From Magnolia sinica (Eukaryota > Streptophyta > Magnoliopsida > Magnoliales > Magnoliaceae): a DNA stretch of 64,000 nt. Positions 56,501-64,000 of the stretch are shown here, piece by piece. The DNA lies in the NCBI RefSeq assembly GCF_029962835.1, contig NC_080573.1, positions 39,549,001 to 39,613,000 on the forward strand, in the 5' to 3' direction. Position numbers and translations under genes: made by a program. The notes beneath the pieces are model-generated. The model was given only the letters and a program-made list of their open reading frames with translations, searched no databases and was not told the DNA's origin. Position 1 is the stretch's first letter. Every line of letters begins with the position of its first letter.

Positions 56501-58688
56501 ATAAGGCCCATGTGATTAGGCCCATTGTGATGTATTTTAAGGCCCAATGGGTTATGGCCCATTGCAATGTACATAAGGCCCGTTGGTGCGGCCCATTAAT
56601 GCAGCCCATTTAATGAATGTAAGACCCATGTGATACGGCCCATTTGATATAATGAAGGCCCAATGGGATGTACCTAGGGTCCATGTAATGTGTGATCCCA
56701 ACATGGTTTATGTAATGATGTTTACGACGGGCTATGCCTTGGGATAATGTTGGTTTGATGTCCACATTGCAAGTATAGTGTTGGTTAAATGTCCACATTA
56801 TGACTCTCCCTAGGGCTCATTGATAGGCCCGTACATGTAATGTGTAGGCCGTCTAAGCCCATCTTCGTTATGAACTGCATCCATTACCATATAACATGCT
56901 CAGTATAGTTCCATGATTCACGATCATACGCATCATATGTATGCTTGATATGAGAAGTGACTGATCATAGCATATGCCCTCGGGCAGATTGTTTATGGGC
57001 TCTCGGATAGGTGGTGTTGCCCTACATGAGAGCACGATACGTGCAGGACTGTTGTATGACTGGATAGTGTGATTCATGCATTCGCATTATGTGATATGGT
57101 ACTGTACGCCCTAGCGACATCATGGCTGTAGCCTCCACAAGCGTATCGTGGTTGGCAGGATTGGATACCGAAAATCTTATTCTATATGGGGTGCATAGAT
57201 ATCCCTGGGTGAAAGTTCCTAAACCCTTATGGTACCAAGAGGTTGCTCCAACGTCTAGACCGAGTGGGTGCATGAGCGCCGAGTGTCGATTACCAGACGG
57301 TTGCGCTTTCCACTGTGTCGTGGTCGGTTGGAAGGGAGTGCGGCCTTACCCGCCCGAGAGGAGGGGGCAAAGCTAGACTGAGTCTGACCAGCTCGAGGAA
57401 TGGGTCCGCTATTGACGAGCTGAGCCCGATATTGGCAGGCGGATAATGAGGTCTCTTCCACTCCCCTTATTGCACGTGATGGGGCGACAATCTGGTTGGA
57501 GTGTACTAAACCTCGGCGATATTCCAAAGTTGAACTGTATTGATGTATGGACTCAGATGAGGATTTGTATACTTGAGTTGCATTTTGCATCGTATGACCT
57601 TGGTATGACCGACATCATTCATGTCTTACATTGCATAGCCTTGGTACGGCTAATGGTATTCATGGGTTCACCAACATGTTCCGCATTACTCTGATACTGC
57701 ATAGTTGTATTACTACTTTGTGCACACACTTTCACCACCCTCTAAGCTTTCTATAAGCTTATGCACTACCGTTGCGTGCAGGTGACGTTGGAGCACAGCA
57801 GCGCTGAGGCAGGAGCGCTTTATAGATAATCTTGGAGCTTTTTGTTTATTATCATTGTATTTTCCTTTATGCTCATTGTACTTTTAAAGTTTTTGATCAT
57901 AGTGGAAATGTGATGGAGTTTTTGGTTGTTGTTTGTGGGTTATGCCTTTGGTTATGCTTATTACGAATCAAACTGATGTTGAAAATCCTCCTCGTAGCAT
58001 CCCAGGATCGGAACCTGGCGAATGGGCGCTGGGAGCCGAGCTGAGGGAGTGCAGGCGAGGGCATACATCATTTATACATACCATTCCTGCATTAATTAGA
58101 GTATCTAGGGATGTTCGATTGTATTGCTTTATCATTATTGCTTGACTGAATTGATAACATATTAACCTTTGCTTTATTGTTCCACTGAGTTGATCACTCA
58201 CTCCCACGTTACGGGACGGTGTCTTAAATACCAACCAGACCCTGTTGCAGGTTCAGATGATGGCGTAGCTTGCAAGGCGGATCCGGACTTTGAGGATGAT
58301 GATGAGCCATTCTCATATATGCAGTATTCAGGCGGGTTCTCGTAGACCGTTCTGAATCGACGGGAGCTTCAGGGTTATACTTGTAGTGGACTGTTACATT
58401 TTTAATATTTTGTATTTTGAAACAATACATATAATTATTGATCTGACAATGCATACATACTTTGGAGACCTAAACTAGTCTATCAACTTATATATATTTG
58501 TTTCAGTTTTTCGCTTGCGTATTACAACTGTCCCTGGATTATGTTTTGCTGATTTGACTTAATCTTATTCATGTTTATGCACTAATACAGACAACATTTA
58601 ATCATCATTAAATATGTTGCATAAGTGATGCATTAGAACTCGAGAGTTGGAATTTTACTCGAGCCCTGATTTTCAGGGCGTTACAAGT

Positions 58689-58700
58689 TGGTATCAGAGC
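58689..58700 (+). other. Primer-binding site, initiator-tRNA-Met type
   Basis: TGGTATCAGAGC is the canonical initiator-methionine tRNA complement used by most plant LTR-retrotransposons, three bases after the LTR end. It is intact here. Confidence 0.9.
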
Positions 58701-59766
58701 ATGATTTAGATTAAACCGGACCTGGGTTATGGTCACGCGACGTACACTGACGCATTTAGACCTAGGTGGGTGCGAGAAAAATGTAAAGACAAGCTTAGGA
58801 TTTCCAGTTTCGCCGATTGGCGAAAGTTACCGAAAACGATCGCCGAGATCAGGTTCGTACACGTTCGTGATCGCTTGAGGCGACTCCGGATCATCCCTAG
58901 ACCGTCAAGCGACGGGTTTAGACCATAATTTACCCAATCCCAACCTTTAACAATCGAGAAAATACATACTCACATCAGAAATTTCTCGAAATAACCCGAA
59001 ACGACTCAAAACGGAGTCGGGGGCCAAATGAAATACTTCCAGGGGGACCCAGGGTGGGCCCCACATATTTTTATAGTCTAGGGGGTAAGAGGACCTCGCC
59101 CAAAGGGCGAACCCTCGCTGGACTGTCCAGAGACTGGCGAGGGCCTCGCCGGTTCCGCGAGGCCTTGCCGGCTGGCGAGCATGGCCGGGCTGGCTGGCTT
59201 GGCTCGACGCCCCTAGGGTGCTGTGTGGCCCACTGATGCATGTTGGGTCAATTTAAAACCCTCCAAACATGCCTCCCCTTCATAATCTATGTCACGCCCT
59301 GAACTCGGAGACCGGGCTCACAAAATTCCCGATCGCCGAATCTGGCGTCGACAGCATCCGTAGAACCCCATTCTCGGCTCCCGGCACCCATTCACTAGGT
59401 TCTGATCCTAGGATACTACAAGGAGGATTTATAATCATCAATCTGATTCATAATGAGCATAACCAAAAGCATAACTCAAGAACAATAACCACAAGAACGC
59501 CACCACAAAATTCACTATGATCAAAAACTTTCGTTACCCCTCCAAGCTTCCCTTTTTCTTCAAAAATCTTTGGTTCTCTCTTAAATCTCTCCTCCATTCA
59601 CCCATTCCATCATTTTTTTAACACCTACACCCTCCCACCATTTTCCATCAAAACCCTCTCCTATCTCTCTCTTTTCCTTTGATTTGAGAGCACAAATCCT
59701 TCATTTGTGTCCCATATACCATCAAGTTCAACAACCCCTCCTTTTCCCACCTATCTTCGCTTTTCC
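58701..59766 (+). other. Leader of the gypsy element, with an inverted LTR fragment
   Basis: No clear coding sequence. From 59290 (TGTCACGCCC) to about 59530 the sequence is the reverse complement of an LTR end related to 57880-58050. A CT-rich stretch (59570-59700) then leads to the extra ORF. Confidence 0.6.
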
Positions 59767-61013
59767 ATGGCCTTGTTCGAGCTTGTGACGACCATTTTCT
59801 CGATTTTCACGGTTCTTTCTCTCATGGGGAAGAAGAGGACGCCTACGGATGAGGTCGGGCCTAGTCGCCCTGCTCGTTCAAGGAGGCCTAGAGGCGCCAC
59901 TACAAGTGCTAATGTTGATCGGGAGATACGGACCAAGCGGGAGCTTGATCCCCAGGCTCCCCTTGAAAGGATCCTCCTGATGGATATGTCTCATGGGAGA
60001 TTTTAGGGTCGTAGGGTCCTTTTTTAAGCTCATGTGGATGAGAAGCTCTTTGGGCAATATCTGGTGATGGACCGCCTGGTCGAAGCCGGGTGGGGTCCTA
60101 TGTTCGAGGGGGAGTACCGTGTAAACGTGGGCACAGTCCGAGCCTTCTACGCCCACATTCGAGAGCCTACGTTGGAGCCCTTGCAGTTCAAGATCCCTGT
60201 TGGTAGAGATCGGGAGGCCATAATTGATGCTGGGTTGATAGCTCAGCTTATGAAGATGGCGCTTGGCGAAGTGCATGCAAGCGAGAAGAATTTGAAGAGT
60301 GTACGTGAAAGGGATCGCCCCACGTGATTCCTTTGTGGACAACTGGCTCGCTGGAATCTGAACAACAGTCTCCTAGCGACCAATATGACCGATGACTTCC
60401 GCCTGCTCCACCACATCTTCACGTACAATGTGTACCCTAGGTGGAGCAACCATAGCGAGTGCACCCGTCTGATGGTGGATTTTCTATACCAAGTGGGGCA
60501 GGGAAAGAAGTTATGCGTGCCTACGCACGTTCTGTGGCAGATAGTTCTTACGACATGCTCCACTAGAGCATCTAATTTGCTTCCATTTGGCCGACTCATA
60601 TGCAAGATTGCACGTGAGTTTGGCTATAGACTTGGGGTGGAAGTGCCGGTGCCGACCCATTACACCAACAGGGCTACTCTCAACTAGATGGAAATTGGGC
60701 CACGACAGCGACAACCCGCCTCGATGAGAGTGAGGACGAGATGGCTAGTGAAGAGTATGATAGCAAGGAAGAAAGTAGAGAGGAGATAGAAGAAGAACGG
60801 GAGGAAGAAGTGGAGGCTCAGGACACGGATGAGAGCTCCCCACCTATGGCAACGGAGCATGACCCTGATCGGGCTGCTAGGGAAGCTCGTCTAGTTCGAC
60901 TTGAGGAGGACCAAGCTGCCCTGCGACAGGAGATCATTGATACTCGGGCCCTTATGAAGCACAAGTTTAAGAAGGTGACCCGCACCTTGAAAGCTATCCT
61001 GTGTTGCCTGTAG
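59767..61013 (+). pseudogene. Extra ORF upstream of gag, plant transposon-protein domain type (resembles PF20167), with nonsense codons
   Basis: From ATG 59767 one frame runs to 60687, broken only by point stops (TAG 60004, a TAA shortly after, TGA 60325, TAG 60685). It contains ..VDEKLFGQYLVMDRLVEAGW, VGTVRAFYAHIREP, LARWNLNNSLLAT, FTYNVYPRWSNHSECTRLM, VDFLYQVGQGKKLCVPTHVL and LLPFGRLICKIAREFG. This order (RxFYA, then a long helical region with ..S..TR..LL..I..GK.., then LPFP.LI..L) is that of the 'putative plant transposon protein' domain as I remember it. An acidic, coiled-coil tail (60741-61013) follows in another frame. The function is unknown; the position ahead of gag suggests an ORF acquired by the retrotransposon. 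Confidence 0.6.
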
Positions 61014-61371
61014 GATAAGGGCGCCCCTCCTCCATCGCCAGACTTAGATGTCTAGTCATTCATGCCGTTGCCCAGTAGTTTACTTTGTTGCTGTCTTACA
61101 ATGTCTGTGTTTCAATGTTTAAAGGCTTAGTAGTATCGTAGGTAAATGGTGTGCTTGTGTTTGTTAGTTGTCTTAATGTTTACAGCTATATTTGTAATAG
61201 CTCATATGCGTTTCCTGTCATGATTCATGTTATGACGTATCTCATGTAATTGTGACAATTTTGGTAAATAAAATGCATGAAATTTCTTTAAGCTGTGTGT
61301 AAATACTGTGTGATTGAGGTTGTGGGCATGCTGAATCTGACTTGGGTTGCACCCTATGTTGTATATAGGGG

Positions 61372-62289
61372 ATGCCACCTAAGACCACACGGAGTACAAC
61401 ACATTTTATGCTTGGCGATTTGTTTGACGTGGCACCTCCCCTAAGCGATAGCCATACGGACCCCAGTTCGGGCCCGTCTCCCTCTGACACTATGCCGGAC
61501 TCTTAGCTGGCCACTGGCCCCACCAATGGGCCTACACCTGTTGTGCCACCGGTTCCAGAGCAGAACCGTGCGTCCTCCTTGACGCCACCTGTATCTCAGT
61601 CGGCTCCTCCTACTAATAGGTTGGAGCAGATGATGTTGTTGATGTAGCAACAGCAGATACAGCAGCAGCAGCAGCAGGCATAACAACAGCAGTAGCAGGC
61701 ACAGCAGCAGCAGCAGTTTTTGGCCACCATGGCGGAGATTTTTGCCCAGAGCATGGGTGTGGCTTCGCTTGCTCCTTTTCTGCCCCCTGCTGGGAATGCA
61801 GGTGTCAGCGGCCACCTTGATCGATTCCATCACTTACGGTCCCCTACCTTTGCGGGTACTCACAGACCCGAGGAGGTCGAGTATTAGCTTGACCGCATCT
61901 TTAAGATGCTAAAGCCGCTGCACTGCACAGAGCCCGAGTAGGTGGAGTTGGTCACCTTCGTGTTCGAGAAGGAGGCCAGCTTATGGTGGGATAGTGTCCT
62001 CCGTACTGTTGCGGTTAGACATATGTGGACGTGGGCAGATTTTGAGGCACGCTTTCACGAGAAATACTATCCCGTCACCTACCGCCATGAGAAGGAGAGT
62101 GAGTTCCTTCGCCTCCGACAGGGAGGGATGACAATGGCTGAGTATGAGAACAGATTCACGTTGTTAGGCAGGTACGCCCCGTTGATTCTGGCAGATGAGC
62201 CGATGCGTATGCGGCATTTTTCTGAGGGCTTGCGACCAGATATTCGTCGAAGATGTGCTGTGCTAGCATACCTAACTATTCTTAGCTAG
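61372..62289 (+). pseudogene. Tekay/Del-like gag, one frame with point nonsense codons
   Basis: ATG at 61372 opens a 306-codon frame with no indels but stops at 61504, 61645, 61681, 61693, 61885 and 61939. The N-terminal part is Pro/Ser-rich, followed by a Gln-rich stretch (61640-61720) and then the retrotransposon gag domain: LVTFVFEKEASLWWDSVL, WADFEARFHEKYYPVTYRHE, FLRLRQGGMTMAEYENRFT, FSEGLRPDIRRRC. Five of the six stops read as CAG/CAA changed to TAG/TAA or TGG changed to TAG. Confidence 0.85.
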
Positions 62290-62336
62290 TGAGCATGTCC
62301 ATGAGGGCCGAGCAGGACGGGGACAGATAGTCCCAT

Positions 62337-63131
62337 ATGAGAGCACCGATGACTCCTAGGCCGCGACATGAGATTCAGAGCAGACCATTCCTCGGGAAGA
62401 GGTCGAGGGCAGATTCATCGCCGAGACTGATGGCTCCACCTGCCCTTGTGAGGCGACCTGATGTGTGGTGTGCCTATTGCAAGAGGCCAGGCCATACGGA
62501 GGTGACTTACTTCACCAGGATGAGGGATAACGGCTTCTCACCGCCCCAGAGGATCAACTGCCAGCTTTCCCAGACTATATCACCACCACCTCTACGCTCG
62601 GCACCAGCTCATTCATCCTTCCGGCCACCCGTATCTCGATCTAGGCCGCCCCAGCGACCTATGGCTCCTCAGCCCAACCGGTCTCAACAGGCGCGCGTCC
62701 ATGCACTTACAGCGAAGGTGCCTGATTCTATAGCTACCGTACTTTTGGCCTTCGAGCTCACTTCCCACATTGAAGGCACCCATATATTTCTGTTGGTGGA
62801 TACGGGATCCACTATATCTGTGATATCATGTTCTGTAGTACAACGCTTAGGGTTGAAGACGACTCCGATGGTTGGGGTGCGAGTTATCGCAGCACCAGGG
62901 ACTTTTACGGATGTCACCAAGATGTGTGAGGGTTGCTTGATGGATCTAGGGAGCAAGACAATATGCATTGACTTGATTGTCACCACGATATACCATTTTG
63001 ACGTCATCCTTGGTATGGATTGGCTGACTGAAGTGAGGGTCGAGATTGACTGCGAGACCCGATTGGTGACAGTTCACGGACCTGAGGGCACTCCCTTTAC
63101 GTTCCCCGTGCAGGTCAGTTGCCCTTTTTGA
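62337..63131 (+). pseudogene. Gag zinc knuckle and protease of the gypsy element
   Basis: The frame (264 codons) has CAYCKRPGHTEVTYF, a CCHC zinc knuckle whose last Cys is changed to Tyr, so it is probably defective. A Pro/Arg/Ser linker follows, then the aspartic protease LLVDTGSTISVIS (active-site DTG intact) and DVILGMDWLTEVRVEIDC, a well-conserved end. It ends at TGA 63129 and the polyprotein resumes in frame-compatible sequence ..[20 protein letters not shown]. Confidence 0.85.
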
Positions 63132-63191
63132 GTCCTTTATTATGCTTCCTTACTGAAGAATGTTGACGGCCCGGTACTTGAAGACACACTA

Positions 63192-64000
63192 GTGGTTCGA
63201 GAGTTTGAGGACGTGTTCAGTAAGATACCCGGACTGCCTCCTCGGCGCGAGATCGACTTCACTATTGACCTTGTGCCCGATGCGACACCAATATCTCTTC
63301 CGACGTATTTCATGACTCCATGTGAGATGGAGGAACTGAGGAAACATATTGACGATATGTTACATGCTGGCTTCATACGGCCGAGTGTGTCTCCTTGGGG
63401 AGCACTCGTGTTATTTGTGAAGAAGAAGGACGATTCACTGCGATTGTGTATTGATTATCGCAGGTTGAACCAAGTGACGGTGAAGAAAAAGTATCCCTTG
63501 CCCAGGATAGATGATCTGTTTGATCAGTTAAAAGGGGCACGATATTTTTCGAAGATCGATCTAGAGTTAGGGTATCATCAGTTGCGCGTCAGGGATGAGG
63601 ACGTGCAGAAGACGGCTTTCAGGACCAGTTTTGGGCACTACGAGTTTCTTATGATGTCGTTCGGTCTTACGAAAGCTCCGGCTGTATTAATGGACTTGAT
63701 AAACATGGTATTTCAGCCGTTCCTTTACTGATTCGTCATTGTGTTTATTGATGACATCCTGATATACTCCAAGAGTCGAGAAGAGCACAAGGAACACCTG
63801 CAAGTAGTCTTGGATACTCTGAGGAAGAACCAGTTGTTTGCACAGTACAAGAAGTGCGACTTCTGGAAAGAAGAAGTGAAGTTCCTGGGACATGTGGTGT
63901 CCAAGGAAGGGATAGCTGTGGACCTTGCTAAGGTAGCTGCAGTTCAGGACTGGGAGCAGCCTGGTTCGGTTACCGAGGTGAGGAGTTTTCTTGGTCTGGC
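63192..64000 (+). pseudogene. Gypsy reverse transcriptase, continues off the right edge
   Basis: The RT is clear: [93 protein letters not shown], then a TGA at 63729 where relatives have Arg or Gln, then [20 protein letters not shown] with an intact catalytic IDD, and [20 protein letters not shown] and VRSFLGL at the edge. The TGA equals CGA with one C-to-T change. Relatives read YFSKIDLRSGYHQL; LEL is unusual. Confidence 0.9.

Larger units (their letters stand above)
54190..58080 (+). repeat. Probable nested LTR of a second gypsy family
   Basis: The segment starts near TGTCACATTAATC, is CT-rich to 54620, then phrase-type repeat to 56500, then unique LTR-like sequence. Its end (57880-58050: TTTTTGATCATAGTGG, GGGTTATGCCTTTGGTTATG, GAAAATCCTCCTCGTAG) is matched in inverted orientation at 59290-59530. 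That inverted copy runs on to TGTCACGCCC, showing the family's true end is ..GGGCGTGACA. The copy here lacks the last ~80 bp or has diverged. Confidence 0.45.
51811..58685 (+). repeat. 5' LTR of the gypsy element, 6.9 kb including a nested LTR
   Basis: It begins TGTAACGTCTCG and ends TTTTCAGGGCGTTACA, so TGTAACG..CGTTACA are proper LTR ends. The primer-binding site follows three bases later. A TATATAAGGATC promoter lies at about 52593, followed by a CT-rich leader and GA runs. From about 54190 to 58080 the sequence looks like a second LTR of another family, which would make the original LTR about 3 kb. The partner LTR lies outside the window, so its true length cannot be checked here. Confidence 0.6.
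51811..64000 (+). mobile_element. Large Tekay/Del-like Ty3/gypsy retrotransposon (5' LTR to RT; continues beyond the window)
   Basis: A 5' LTR (51811-58685, lengthened by nested sequence), primer-binding site (58689-58700), a long leader with an extra ORF (59767-61013), gag (61372-62700), protease (62760-63130) and reverse transcriptase (63192 onward) run in order on the plus strand. Gag and RT wording ([54 protein letters not shown]) is that of plant Tekay/Del chromoviruses. The frame is well kept apart from point nonsense codons, so it is younger than the other elements but inactive. Confidence 0.85.

Noticed and set aside
57255-57590. 111-residue minus-strand open frame
   Set aside because: It lies in LTR sequence with no motif, and the plus strand here also has unremarkable open frames.
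59878-60342. 154-residue minus-strand open frame
   Set aside because: It is antisense to the extra ORF upstream of gag, which has the clear domain pattern on the plus strand.
63140-63893. Minus-strand frames opposite the gypsy RT
   Set aside because: These are antisense shadows of the reverse transcriptase.

Overview
This is nuclear DNA from a flowering plant. The evidence is spliced plant-type genes (GT..AG introns, T-rich 3' splice sites, telo-box promoters), plant LTR-retrotransposon lineages and a very dense load of short inverted-repeat transposons. Much of the non-coding sequence is built from one recurrent phrase family (GGGCCCACC, ATCCACACCGTCCATCC, AGTGGACCACACCACAGG). I associate this family with magnoliid-type genomes, but that is an impression and not shown here.

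Only two host genes are clear. (1) A nucleus-encoded organellar mTERF-family protein lies on the minus strand: exon 1 at 16410-17131, exon 2 at 15912-16317 and exon 3 at 325-540, continuing off the left edge. A 92-nt intron separates exons 1 and 2. A 15.4-kb intron separates exons 2 and 3 and holds a decayed Ty3/gypsy element, a nested LTR, a complete but dead Ty1/copia element and several MITEs. (2) The 25-residue ribosomal protein eL41 lies on the plus strand as two coding pieces (41304-41315 and 46231-46296) split by a 4.9-kb intron, with a telo-box/TATA promoter directly beside a MITE. A possible third gene start (minus strand, about 38790) has a good promoter and first splice sites but no recognisable product.

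Layout: 0.3-17.1 kb mTERF gene and its TE-filled intron; 17-22 kb MITEs and a LINE tail; 22.3-32.2 kb a minus-strand copia remnant broken by a tandem LTR-internal-LTR-internal array of a SIRE/Maximus-like element, itself carrying a 2.3-kb hAT-like insertion; 32.2-37.9 kb an Athila-like gypsy element truncated at its 3' end; 38-41 kb candidate gene start, 31-bp tandem repeat and MITE; 41.3-46.3 kb the eL41 gene, whose intron holds a Harbinger-like MITE and a 1,324-bp hAT-like element; 47-50.2 kb short repeats and a 949-bp Harbinger-like element; 51.8-64 kb a large Tekay/Del-like gypsy element with an unusually long LTR, an extra ORF ahead of gag, then gag, protease and reverse transcriptase running off the right edge.

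The most notable observation is the hAT-like family with termini TAGAGCTGGGCAT. Two copies, each with an 8-bp target duplication, share about 200 bp at both ends but carry different cargo. The copy in the eL41 intron carries two exons and flanking intron sequence of a phospholipase D zeta gene, so it is a Pack-type gene-capturing element. Also notable: arrays of short dyad motifs just upstream of the TATA boxes of several LTRs, and nonsense codons in the gypsy element that nearly all look like single C-to-T changes.
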